Shown piece by piece: positions 35,261 to 47,300 of a stretch of 64,000 bases of DNA. The stretch spans positions 27,995 through 91,994 of the forward strand of contig JADGJC010000159.1 in NCBI GenBank assembly GCA_027596075.1, given 5' to 3'. The position numbers were made by a program, and so were the translations under genes. The notes beneath the pieces are model-generated. The model worked only from the letters and a program-made list of their open reading frames with translations, was not told the DNA's origin and made no database searches. This DNA comes from Rhizophlyctis rosea (taxonomy: Eukaryota; Chytridiomycota; Chytridiomycetes; Rhizophlyctidales; Rhizophlyctidaceae). How positions within the stretch are numbered: the first letter of the stretch is position 1; every line of letters starts with the position of its first letter.

Positions 35261-35802
35261 AGTGCCGGTCGCCCAGACGATAGGGAGGCGGGACGACGCC
35301 CTTCTTGGCGAAAGAAGGAGGAAGGGAGGACGAGAACCAGTCAGGAAGAAGATCGATGGAGGAAGAAGACCGGAGGGCGACGGAGGGTAGGACCGAAGTT
35401 GAAGTGGAACGAAACGGAAGGCTGATTCTTATGGTACCTAGTGATGAAAAAGACCTGCCGAAGCAGTCAGCTTGTTGTTCCAAAAGGACCACCACACCTA
35501 TGTCCACCCCCATCCCTTCACGAGAAACCATGCGACACCGTCCACGATCCCGTCAGAAGGAGGGCGAACCCCCAACCTTCAACATCGCTTCATCCGGGCC
35601 CCCAGCCAACCCCACAGCACCCACAAGGTGGAGGGCGAACCCCCAACAACCCATGGAGCGGACATTGACCAGAGTTTTCGGACCATGGTCCCCGACGAAG
35701 GGTACGAAGTGGAGAAGTGCGTGCTGAGACGTATGTCCGAAAACATACCTTGCGTAAAGGATCTTGTGCGAGTACTTCGACGTGCGAGGAGGGACTTGAC
35801 TT

Positions 35803-35838
35803 GAATGGATGGATGGATGGATGGATGTATGTATGGAT
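35803..35838 (+). repeat. ATGG tetranucleotide microsatellite
   Basis: About eight near-perfect tandem ATGG/ATGT units, likely length-polymorphic. Confidence 0.85.
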
Positions 35839-36022
35839 GCCATGGATGCATGCACGTGAAGTGTAGAAAAGTCTGTGACTGTGAAGATACATGTTAACGT
35901 CGGCATGAGCATCCAGAAAGAGCATGTGGCAGACAAAACTTACCCAAATGCAGTTGGATATCCAACGACATGGTCCAAACAGAAGAGTGCAGACACAAAT
36001 GAAACCCCGTTAAGGGGAATAT

Positions 36023-36073
36023 GGACTCACCCAGGACTCGAACCTGGCAGATGGGCATGTCCCATGTGAATCC
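36023..36073 (-). other. 51-nt tRNA-like fold lacking one arm
   Basis: On the minus strand, GGATTCAC pairs over 8 bp (one G-U) with GTGAGTCC. Inside are a hairpin ATGGG/CCCAT and a perfect T arm, CCAGG-TTCGAGT-CCTGG, with a B-box GGTTCGAGTCC. There is no second arm and no A-box, so a D arm (or the D plus part of the anticodon arm) is missing. If the first hairpin is drawn with a 7-base loop, the middle triplet is CAT, but the base before it is A rather than the expected T. Most likely a deleted tRNA relic. Confidence 0.45.
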
Positions 36074-36528
36074 TGCAAGATGGATGAAAATTGTTGGAGA
36101 AGGATGGTTTCCCAAGCCAGCAAGAACCGCGGTTGGCTATGATAGGTGTGGTGCGCACCACTGGTGTGGCGCGTGGCTTGTCGCGTGGATCACTGGCGCA
36201 GTGGCGCAGCAGCCTATCAAATACAATACCCAGGTTTGACTCAACAGATATTATGGAAAAGCAGATATGCTTGCATAAGTGAAGCCCACTCAGACCAATA
36301 TAGAAATGTAATGGGAGAGCACCGTATAGATATCCCGACTGCGAAATGGGTGATTTAGAGTAGGTGAAGAAACGACACAAATTGAAAATTATCGAACCGA
36401 GAAGGGAAAGAGGAATAGGAAGTCAAATATCATTGCGTGTTCTATGGAAAAGCATTACTATCTACAAAGAAGATTACCATGGGAAAAAACTAAACCAACT
36501 TGGCCAAATCCACTCGAAATTCAACCCA

Positions 36529-39272
36529 TTACGTCGCCGTCGTCTCCGCATCCGCAACAATATGTCCTACACAAAAAGAAAAACAAAAGATCAAAATCAG
36601 AACGTCACATCCCACACTCCTCCCACACCCCACCCAGAAACAAAACACCACAAAAAGAAACACCTACCCCTAACCGGCGCCGCAACCGCCTGCCGATCAT
36701 CAACCTCAACCTCATGCACCTTCCCCCCAAACCTATACGTAACCCTCAACCTCTTCCCCTCCCCAAAACAAGGATCCCAAAACCCAATAATACTACTCTT
36801 CGAATGCCCCCCACTAATCCTCATCTGGCCCCCACTCACAAGCGCCTGCACCGCCAACGTCACATCCGCGTACTCCTTTTTCTCCTCCCCTGCAGTCGTC
36901 TCATTCGCCAGGTGATCAGGAATGTTGGAAAAGGAAGGTGAAGATTCGAACATGGTGCGGAGGCCTTCAGCGGAGAAGGGGGAGGATTTGCGGTATTTGG
37001 AAGGTGGGAGTTTGCCGTAGAGGGCTTCGATGATGATGAGGCCTGGGTTTCGTCAGAGTGGGATAAGGGAAGGAGAGGGTCGTATGAAACTGGGTTGAGG
37101 AAGTAAACAAACCATTCTTCCGTTCAGCCTCCATCTTTCGCGTCAACGAATCCTTCATCAACCGTATCGCTTCTTCAGCCTCCTTCTTACGCTGTGCTAA
37201 TGCTTCGGCGTTCTCTTCTCGAATATGAGCCAGTTTCCTGAAGTGCCATATGAGTAACGTTCATGATTCAACCATTCCCTTGACATGGTCAAACCGTTCC
37301 GCCCATTGACACTCACTCTGCCAGATCTCGTTTCCGACGAGGACCCAGGTAAAGCCAATCTATCGCAACGGCCGTACTGACTGGTAGAACCGAAGCCCAG
37401 ATGGCCAACTTCCAATCCAGTTGTGGCGAAAGGATAATGGGCATGACGAATTTCTGACCTAATCGGCTCAGCCTGGATGGTCTCCATATCAGCAACCTGC
37501 CATATGCACATGGACCAATTTTGAAGAACCACCCAGTCAACACCTACCGCAACCGCAAAGTAGTTCCCCCAGCACTCGCACACGTAACCCCAATCTCCAA
37601 CCGACTATGCTCCGAAACCCTCTTCTCACCCGCAAACGTAACCTGCAACCCCGCAGCAGTAGACAACACAACCGACGCCCGTCCTTTCACTCCCTTCGGC
37701 AACGACTTCATGAACGAAAGCTGAACGGAAGACTGTTGTACCCCCGTCGTCACATCCCCATTCAACTGACTGCCGCCCGTCGCTCGTGCAAAACCCAACG
37801 AGCACGAACTGGCTTCCCGAAAGCCCCCGATCTCGCCCCATGATCCTAGTTCGTAATCGCCGGTTTTGTAGGTTATGAAACCGGTTGTGGCTTCGGTTAG
37901 GCGGCGGCCGAGCATGAAGACTAGTGGTGGTGGCGAGTTGATTGTGGTTGTGTATGCTGATACAGTACCAAAGCTGTTTGCATGAGACGTTAGTGGGACT
38001 TCAGATCTTTACAACACGCAAAAGATGGGCCTTACATTTCAGGCGTGAAATTGCGGACTATTTTGGCTGCTACTAGAGGATTTTGCCCTAAAGTCCCCGC
38101 AACCTGAAAAACAGGATTTAGTGACAAGGCATGCATGATTCCATCCTATTCATACGAATGGCGCCGCACCTCTCCCCACAACTTTGGCGTAACGACATGC
38201 CGTACGGTAGCCGTCACATTCCCTACTCCAAGTCCGTTACGTGCGGTCACAGTCCCTTGCAGAGACAAGTCCGACTTCTCTGTCAGTTGAGTCTGCAGAA
38301 CAACCAGTGAGCTATGACCCGCCAACTCAAGGCCCAGCATTCATCACTCACATCCCAAGAATGTTTAACTAGTGCTGTTGTGATAGGTGGTAGTGTCAAG
38401 CGGTCAAATATCGAGTTGGATTCAGTAGTTCTAGGTCGACCGAACCGCCGCACCCGCTGATCGGGAGCGATAATGGAGGTGGCATCTAATGTCAGGTGAA
38501 TTGCGCCCTGATCATTGGTCATGATTACTCTGATAGTGCATGGCGGAGCAAGCGTGAGGATTACCTTTGTCTTCACCATATTTTCCAAATCCATCTCTCT
38601 TCGCCGCTGCCGTTGACGCTCGAACTCTTCTCTAATCTTTAAGGACTCTTACGTTCAGCGATCATGCAATTGTGCCTAGCGTTACTGCAATGGTTCCCAC
38701 CTCTTCAGGCGTCCTCAGCCTCTGCCCAACCTCCCAAGACGTCTGCAACCCGTCCGCACCATAGTTATCATAAATATGTCGCTTTACCGGATCGCTCAGA
38801 ACTAGTCAATGCGTTTCTTTCAGTCCATGAATTGCTCTCAAAGTTGTTGACGCGAAGATAAAAAACGCTACCATCGTATGCCTTTTGTATGATTTCGAAC
38901 TTCCTCTCTGCGGCTTCCTGAACTGGAGTGTAAGCTCCAATGCACCTGATGAGCTTATTCGAGGACGCGCTTCTTACCTTATCTTCAGGCTGTTGGTGTT
39001 TGTCTGGGTGGAATGTCAAGCATAGCCGGCGGTACGCGTTCTTCATGTCTTCCTCACTACACTGCGGGGGCGACAAGTTACACATTTTATCTTTGGCTAG
39101 CGGACGGAGGGAAAAGTCAAGGGTGGAGACTCACGTTACGCTCCAGGTTCAGTACGGCATAGTAGTCCAGCGCCCCGACGGTCTGCTCCCTTGACATGAG
39201 CTCCTGTGCCTGGTCAAAGTCGTCCAGTTGGTCCAACCTGGCCGCGTGTTGCTCCTCTTCGTAAGGATCCAT
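36529..39272 (-). CDS. DNAJC11: DNAJC11-type J-domain protein
   Basis: Homologue of metazoan DNAJC11, a J-protein of the mitochondrial outer membrane that associates with the MICOS/MIB bridging complex and cristae. Start ATG at 39272-39270 (MDPYEEEQHAARLDQLDD). The J domain shows DYYAVLNLERN, SEEDMKNAYRRLCLTFHPDK with the HPD signature, then VLSDPVKRHIYDNYGADGLQ. The middle is a long region of beta-strand-like segments (LGLELAGHSSLVVLQTQLTE, LTEATTGFITYKTGDYELGS), as expected of the family's beta-barrel-like part. A helical KLAHIREENAEALAQRKKEA and the C-terminal domain (QMRISGGHSKSSIIGFWDPC, RLRVTYRFGGKVHEVEVDD) follow. The last intron has a clear TTTTTGTGTAG acceptor and leads to a short final exon ending AETTAT. 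About ten introns; boundaries only partly checked. Confidence 0.88.
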
Positions 39273-39455
39273 GTTTAGCGGAGAGGAGAGAAAGTTGACC
39301 AGGCCGTTCAACGAGTTCTTGAGTTGTATAGTGTCCGTTCAGTCCTCTGCACGAACGAGCCTCATATGCACACGAGTAGTTGAGCTCAAAAGGGCGATGT
39401 GAAAGGGAGAGGTTGCCTTCCACGCAACTTGCTGTGAGAGAGTGAGATGCCGTGA

Positions 39456-39462
39456 TGAGTCA
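39456..39462 (+). promoter_or_regulatory. Candidate Gcn4/AP-1-type site in a divergent promoter
   Basis: TGAGTCA sits in the 458-bp space between the DNAJC11-like and TEX10/IPI1-like genes. It matches the bZIP consensus TGASTCA; function is inference from the match only. Confidence 0.25.
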
Positions 39463-39730
39463 CTCCTCCCTATCCGATGCTGCGGAGTGGCTTGACGCCA
39501 CACTGACACCCACACGCGTTTTCGCCTTCTCCTCGCTGTTCTCCTGCTCTCGCAGTCTGCCTCTCGACTTGTTTACCATGCACTGACAGCGCACGGTGGC
39601 CAGAGGTACCTATCAACGGCAGCACTGAAGAAAACAAACACTCCCACCAAACATATACCCTCCGGGCTCACTGAAAACGAGCACATAGCATACCTCAGAA
39701 ACCAAGCATCAACCGCACTGCTCTTTCACC

Positions 39731-42700
39731 ATGCCGAAAGCAACTAGAAAGAAGAAGCTAAAGGCTGAAGACTTTCAGGTAGGGGTCAGGAACTTGGCGT
39801 CTTGCATGGCAAGCATATTGACATTCCGAGGTTACGTCTACAGAAAAAGAAACTCAAAGTCGGGAAGAAGAAGCCTGCGGCGTCCACCGCCACAGACTTA
39901 TCTTTCCGTACTCAAAGTATGTCCACATTAGCAAAAATGCCCCCGCCCTATGAGAAGCAACCACTTATTCAAATATCTCTCCAGCCGTCGTTGTTCCCAA
40001 TCAAACCATTCTAGAGAATAAGCCATCGACAGAGCTAGTGAACAGTAGAAATCATTCTCTTAAAGAGCTCCTAGTTCAATCACGGCATTACAGCACAGGC
40101 GTCAGGAAGGGTATGCACCCATGGCGAGGAACCTTCTGTCTGATGCAAGCATGCTGATCCGGACGCTTGCAGATGCGGTGGTGGGAGTACGAGATTTGTT
40201 CCAGCGGCATCCGCATGCTTTACTATCGCAGCTCAGCCCGCTGTTTGAAGCCCTTGCAAAATTGATCGTGGACGAGGTATGGGTGAGAGGATGAGTGCGA
40301 TCCCCGCAGTCTACTCACTTCACGCGGCATCATAGGATGACGATGTCCGAAAAGCTCTGATATCACTGATGCAATCATTTGCTCCAGCAGTGGCCAAGGT
40401 AAATCGCATGCTCCATTCTATCTGATTTCCACAATCTCATACGTGGGCACAGGATCAATTTCGACCCTTCCTGTCACTAGTGATGGCCTATACATGTTCC
40501 GCCATGACGCATATCAATGAAGACATTCGATTAGATGGTTTGAAGTTCCTAAGAATATGGCTAGAGCAGTACCCGACACTCATCACGATGTATTCCGACA
40601 AGGTATATTCTAGTTGAACTCCGACTAGTCGTCACCTTGGTCTGATCACACCGTCAATTCATCATGCGTCTGAAATAGATCATTCCCAATTTCTTGTCCT
40701 TGCTTTCAGCAAACGCAAAGGGGAAATCGGGATCTCTATCAGGTTCGCTGTATTGTACCATCCGTATCTTTTTCCAACTTACTAAAACCCAATCAGGAAG
40801 CGGCTCGGCATTGATCATCAACCCGTCTAGTCAGTTGGGGTCTTCCAAGGTATGCGAACGTCAAGGCGACGCTTCCGAATGCTTTGCTCATTCTCAAATA
40901 GTCACGGGTGGAAGTTTTGGAAAGTCTCTTTGCTTTCCTGAAATTACTGTTACGGACAAGTGACCTCCGGTTCTGGTTTCTGAATGGACATGAAGTCAAT
41001 TTGAAGTCACATGGCGGTGCTGCTTCCCGACGGAAGATGTGGAATTCTGCTCGTGGGGTAGGCAGCAGTCGGATGTTTCTCTGAATGTTTTGTGATAAAG
41101 ATCGCTCATCGCGGCAACTTGCAGGTCCCCATATTTGATACCCAGCAATGTATGTCATGGGCAGGTATCCCGAACGACGACCCGACTAGCTCATACAAGA
41201 TCGACTTGTTCAGCGCCGGTCAAGGTCCGGCCACGTCCAACGATCGCCTATCCATCTCCATCACAAAATCTGCTGGATCTTCAGACGGCATACAGAGCAG
41301 CTATGACCTAACAAGTTCGGAGCATCTGCAGGTATTCCCATTTGCAATTCCTTACTCGCAAGCCAACTGAATACTAATACTAATCAATCGCAACAAAGTC
41401 ATTCATCGACATCCTCATGCCCATCCTAGTCGACCTCTGGATCGAAGCATCCCCAAACGTCTTCAGCGCCGGAACCATCAGCCAGTCACCATCGTTAGCA
41501 GTAATGCATACAGTTTTGAAAATGATGAATCTTCTATGGCGGACAATGCTCGTATCCTCTAACTCTTCCGCGGCTGAATCATGGACTATCAATTGGTTCA
41601 AGACTATTCTGAAGCATTTGGTGATTCATTTCCCGTTTGGGAGTGGGAATTTTTCGTTGAGGGATAGTAAGGTTGGTTTTTGAATGATGGTGGCTTGCTG
41701 GGCGATGTGAAGGATGGGGTTGTTGACCCTTATGTTTGTGACAGGTGGAACTCGTCCTCCAAAACATGAATATACTGTTTAGCGAGTTGCTGTCGCATTT
41801 TGTTTTGGCGATTGGGGATAGTTATGCGGATGTGACGCAGTGGCGGGTGCAGGTTACGGAGTATATGTTGGAGGTGCTTGGGAGTAAAGTGAGTTTTGTC
41901 AATTCAATGCGATTTGATTGTGCGGTTTTTCAATATCCTTTTTTTTTGTAACCCAGACGGACCGTAACACCGACTCGAACATGGTAGTCAATTTGAAGAT
42001 TGAAGACTTGGAGGCGACATTCCCGGTCGTGTGGGCGTTGTTGAATCGGTCGAATGATGTGGAGGCGGCTAGTTTACTGAAGGTGAGCAGCACCATAATC
42101 GTCCCGAATATTCCATACACTTGCTCATTTCGCATATTCATAGGCAATGCTATCGTACAACCAAAACGCCCATTCCGTCCCGCTCGCGAAAGCGTCCTTC
42201 GAATTCATATCGAATATCGTAACAGTGAGTCGTACTTGCAAGCATCTTTCCATGTAGGAGAATGAGCTGATCAATGAGAAACAGCTCCAGCACTCACGCC
42301 AATACACCGGAACATTCAAAATCACGCAAGATCCCGCGCTTTCGACCGCAGTGCAGAAATGGATATCGTGGTTACCGAGGAAATTGTGGGAACTTAAAAC
42401 CTCTAATCAGGATTTCAGCATGGTAATATAACAGTTGGGCTCGCCGTTCTCATTCCCAAAAAACCGTGACCACTCGTTCGCCACACAGCAAATCCTAATC
42501 TTCCTAACCCAAACCCTCCAACGCAACATCCTCACCGACTCGCAAGCAATCGACACGCTACAGAAGAGTCTGGTACCGTTTTTCCACGTGCAGCTTGCGA
42601 AAGGCCCGGTATTTGGACCGTTTGTGGAGTTGGGGGATGGATGTCAGAGGGAGGCGGTGGGGCTTTTGTGTGCGGTTGGGGTTTGGGGGGAGAAGATGTG

Positions 42701-44113
42701 TCGGGGGGTTGTTGGGTGTTTGAATGGTGTGTTGTTGGTCGTGATTTTGATTTTTGCTTGGTGGGAGGTCGACGTGTTCACGTGTTTATTCCTTCCTTTT
42801 CAGATCTACGGCTCAACTCCGATACTGTCGCGTACGCACTCCAGCTTTTGGATCAGAGACAGGCGTCGGCGGTGCCGGCTTTGCCGGTTGAGCTTTATGC
42901 TAGTGTGTTGGCTACTGTTGGGGTTGTGGGGTATAGTGCTGCGGAGTTGGAGAGGATGGTGGGGAGGGGAGGGAGGAGGGTGGTTGGGGAGGGAGAGGCG
43001 GTGGGAGTTAAGAGGGGTGATGGGGAGGGGGAGGATGCAAGGGGATTTTGGGAGAGGAGGAGGGTGTTGAGTTTGGTCAGTTGGTGGTGTTGTGGAGCGG
43101 GTTAGTTGGTATGGGGGTGTGCTGATCGGTTGGTGACGTTGCTATTTTATAGACATGTGCGGAAATCTTAGCGGCAAGACATAACGTGCTTCCTGTGGAT
43201 GTAGCACAGTCCATGATTCCGGCTTTTGAAGAAGTTCTGGTAGGTGTTGCGAAATGATGGATCACCTCAAGTCCACTCCGATACCGATAAATTAACGTCG
43301 AATGTCGCAGACCCACTCCTTCCCTCTCGACGCCTTCTACGGCATTACAACCATCATCAACGGCATCGCGTCCACGCCCAGTAGAATAACCGACAACGTC
43401 CAAGCGCTTTTGAGCCGCGTTTTTGTGGATGCGGCGGTGGAGGTTTTGGCGGGTTTTTGGAGGGAGGGTCAGGTTGTTCAGGTGAGGATTGGCTGTTTCG
43501 CTTTTGTGTTTCTTTATGTTTCTTGAGGGAATGGTTCCGGCTCGCTTTTTGCGTCATGGAAGGTTTTATTCATATCTTTTGTGATTTCTGATTTGTAGCC
43601 CATTGCACAACGCCTTTGTACCGAGACGATTCAACGGAGTATGATTTTGTGTTCGTGGTTGGTTGGGTTGGTGGTGGGGAATGTGAGGGGGAGGGTTAGA
43701 GGTACGTATCTACCCGCGTCGTTGTTTCTTGACAGCTGTTTTTCGGAATGTCGGGCGTAACCATTTCGACGTTTTTGTTTTTCAGCTCTTCCGACAAGCA
43801 GTCCAGACACGACCGTGGAAGTTGCGGGGCTCGTGAAGGTTGTTTCTCGGTTTGTGCATGGACCTGAGTTGAGGGATGTTGTGGTTGGTGTGGAGGGTGT
43901 GAGGGATGAGGTTGCGGGGCTTTTGGCGGATGTTCAGGTATTTGTGTTCGATTCCGGTCTGGTCGTCAAAGGATCTTTGTTGGTCCCATGCAAGAATACT
44001 CACTTTAGTGTCATTCGTATTTCTAGGTTGTATTGAACGACTGTGTAGGTGGAGCGATGGCTCTTCAGGCGCTGTCGCATGATTTGTTGGTGTTGCAGAA
44101 TGCCTGCGTTTGA
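39731..44113 (+). CDS. IPI1: TEX10/IPI1 homologue, pre-60S assembly factor
   Basis: Component of the Rix1/PELP1-TEX10-WDR18 (rixosome) complex that acts in ITS2 processing and 60S maturation. The first exon (39731-39778) encodes MPKATRKKKLKAEDFQ, followed by the family hallmark KKKLKVGKKKPAASTATDLS and then SLKELLVQSRHYSTGVRK and VGVRDLFQRHPHALLSQLSP. HEAT-like helices follow (DDDVRKALISLMQSFAPAVA, DIRLDGLKFLRIWLEQYPTL). More than 15 exons continue the helical protein as SFIDILMPILVDLWIEASPN, LENLKIEDLEATFPVVWALL-like and PLDAFYGITTIINGIASTPS segments, to a last exon ending SHDLLVLQNACV at TGA 44111-44113. Total is of the order of 1000 residues, much longer than yeast Ipi1 (about 330) and close to human TEX10. 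Several middle exon joins are approximate; two adjacent genes cannot be fully excluded. Confidence 0.82.
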
Positions 44114-44301
44114 GGCGTTAGGGAATCCGTCAAAGCATTGTATATAGTCACGCATGAACAATGGTTTCTTTTGCGCCCTGTAGGGTGTATACCGTTCTAT
44201 TTTTTTATTGCGAGCCACTTCTTTCCTCTGGTCTAGACATATCTAGCTACTCTACGAGCTCACATCAATCTACCAAATCTATCTACACCATACCAGAATC
44301 T
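44114..44301. terminator. Convergent 3' ends of IPI1-like and coiled-coil genes
   Basis: Only 188 bases separate two convergent stops, so the 3' UTRs probably abut or overlap. A T-rich tract (CTATTTTTTTATTGCG) near 44195 could serve polyadenylation of one of them. Confidence 0.3.
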
Positions 44302-47300
44302 CTATACACCACCAACCAATCTACTCCTCAACACCCTAATCCCCTCCACAACCCTCTCCCACTCCGCGAGCCATCGCTCGTCTTCCGCCTTCTCGTTGTC
44401 CATATATTGTTGGAGGGTCGTCCATCGGTGGTTGGCGTCGGAGGCGAAGGAGAGGAATTTGGCATCGCGGTCGGCGTAGATTTGGGCGTGGAGGGGGGTT
44501 GTGCGGTGGGTGCGGGGGCGGGCTGTGGGATGAGGGGGGTTAGTGGGGGTGAAGCGTATGTGGATGGATGACAGATTAGTGGTAGGGGTTGGTGTCAAAC
44601 CTTGGAATGAAGGTGGGAAAGGGAGGGCGGAGATGGGAAGTGCAGCGTATGTTGTTGTTGCGGATTCCGATGTGGTTTTGCTATCACCTGCAGGCTTCGC
44701 TATATCATGGCGGCTGCCCGTGGGGTTCGGCACGTCTGTCTGGGCTCTCATCTCTTCTAATACGTCTCGTACAGTGCGTTGTTTCGTTTCGATCATTTTT
44801 TCTGTATGATGCAACTCCATTAGTCAAGACCAAAACCCTTCCACCCACAGTGAACGCCTTCGAACCGGCTTGCAAAAAAACTTACGAGCCCTCTCAACAT
44901 CCCCACCCAAAACCAACCCATCCACAACACCCGCAACACCCTCAACAACAAACTCCACCCGCTCCATAACATCCTTCACCTCCCTCTCAACAACCTCTCT
45001 CCACTTTCTCTGCACCTCTTCACCAACTCTCACAACCTCGCTCTCCAACTGCCGCCCCTTCTTATCAACCCTCTCAAGCTCCGCCGCTGGATCGTGCGTG
45101 TAGCAGAGTGATACCTTTAAATTGTCCGCGCAGTAGGCGTCCCGCACGGATTTAGCGGCGAGGAGTGAGTGGGAAAATGATGATGTGAGCGATTTCCAGG
45201 AAGTTGAGAGGTGGCGTTGGGCGTCTGTTGTTAGGATTGTTAGGGATTTTGTTGTGAGGGTTGTTGTGGAGGTTGTTATTTGGGAGAGGAGGGTTGTGAA
45301 TTCTGGTGTGGGGATGTGTGATTTTGGTTAACTTGGGGTTGTAATCGGGCAGCAGTGGGAGATGTGGAGGTGGGCATACCTTCAATCCGGTCCTGCCGGA
45401 ATGCTTCCGCCTTTTCTTGAATGTGACTTAGCCGAATGTCCGTATACCCCATGTAGAGCGACGCACTGGCTGGTATCTCATTGGAGCGTCTGATTGTTCG
45501 TCCGGCTTTCTCTTTGTAGAAGGTCTATGGGTAGGCGTTTTCAGACAATGAAGCCGTTATGGAATGGGGATTCAAACCATCTCACCTCACATGTCTCGAC
45601 AATGTTGGCTCGAACTTCCACTTTCGCCTTCTCCAACAATGCCAGGAAGCTGAGGCTTTGTTGAGATCCGGCGTCTGGTGTCGCCTGCGTCTTTTTGGGT
45701 GCGGTCTTGGGTCGTTTGATCGTTGCTGTTTTCCCTGATGCCGGGTGAGCGGCCGGCTTCTTCTCAGGTGTCGCTCTGAAAGATGAAAAGACATGTTAGA
45801 TTCCTTGATGAACAGAAATCAAATTGCCAACTCACTGGCTCTGTTCCTGCTTCCACTGCTCGAAGTTCATATGTGGTCGCTGCTGGGCGAACCTCGCCTT
45901 TTGGTCCTCTTTGACACACCCCAGGTAGTGTGCATACGCGGCTACAGATTCGCGGAGTTTTTCCGTTTTCGTTATGAGGGATTGAATGCGATCCTGGTGT
46001 AAATAACATCGAAGATATCAGCTTATGGTCCAACACTATCCAATTCCGTCGCCATCATCCCTACCCATCGGAGCGTATCATAATCCCTAAACGCTTCCAG
46101 GCTAGCAAGTTCCGCTTTCAAATCGCGTTTGATGCTTTCACATTTCGTTGTCTGCCTGGATGCGTTAGTCAAGTTCCAAACAAGCGATGCATGAAGTCAA
46201 ACTCACCTCAGCCTTAACCCTCATCCTCATCCCAGCAATTATCCTCTCAACCGCCTCAATCAACCCAACATCCTCCAAATGCGCCTCAACCTCAACACTC
46301 AACCTCTCAACATCCCCCCTCAAATCCTCATGCACCCCATCCAACCTCCCCTCAAACTGACCCGCCCACCTATCCAACTCACTAACTCCATCCGTCTTAC
46401 CCCCATTAACAGCCTTCACCAACTCCCACGCATCTCTATTCGGCCCGTTCTTGCTTGCCACAAGTTCGCGTTTGCCCTTTTCGAATTTCTCTTTAGCGAC
46501 GTTGAGGTGGCGGTTTAGGGTTGCGGTGTGGTGGGAGAGGTGTTTTAGGTATTGGGCGTGGAGGAGTTTGATGTGGCCTGTTGTGCGGCAGGTGCGGAGG
46601 CGGGTGGCGGTTGTGAGGGTGTGGGTTGAGGCGAAGGTTGAGGATAGGAGTTCGATTTGGGATATTGCGGAGGAGTAGGCTGTTTTTAGGGTGGAGAGGC
46701 GGTATATGAAGATTCTGGAGAATGTTTCGTTTGTTTGGCGCGTTTGAGCGAGGTCCGCTGAGAGATGGAAGAGTTTGAGTGATGATTTCGATTCAGGCCC
46801 AACGTTTCAATTGAAGAAAAAACCTACACAACCGCTTCCGGAAAAACTCCTCAATCTCCGTCGTCCTAGTCTCCAAAGCGAACAACGTCTCGCTAAGATC
46901 ATTCCCAAACTCCGCAATCTTCTCCGTAATAGTATCATCAGACTCTCGAGCCATCGCGTCCATCAACCGCTCAGTATGGATGACAAACACTTCCTGGAAA
47001 TTGATCCGAGCTTCCCTCACACAAGATTGAGACAGGTGCGGAATCTCCACCACTTGCTGCTCCGGTGCTGGGGAAGCAGCGTCCCCTCCCGGTGCGGAAG
47101 GAAGGGAAAGAGATGCGCGACCTCCTGCTGGGGCATTACTAATTTCCACACCAGTAAACCGAGTTGTGCCCCCAATTTCTACATCGGTCCCCTTCCTTTC
47201 AATTGGCCGTGTGAACGCAGCACGACCACCTTCCCGCACGGCCACTTTGCGTTTGCCATCCTTCTTTCCTACACCTAATGCGCCACCAGCTGCCAACTGA

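Larger units (their letters stand above)
32546..36022. other. Long gene-free region with diverged duplications
   Basis: No intact gene. A coding-like open stretch at about 32700-32900 (GRQRFYSAKLRRLNPKGITV in one frame) lacks a start and partner exons and may be a relic. 34570-35260 contains an imperfect direct duplication of about 355-bp period. GGAGGGCGAACCCCCAAC occurs twice near 35560-35640. An ATGG microsatellite lies at 35803-35838. The base composition is purine-rich on the plus strand. It reads as degraded repetitive DNA. Confidence 0.5.
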
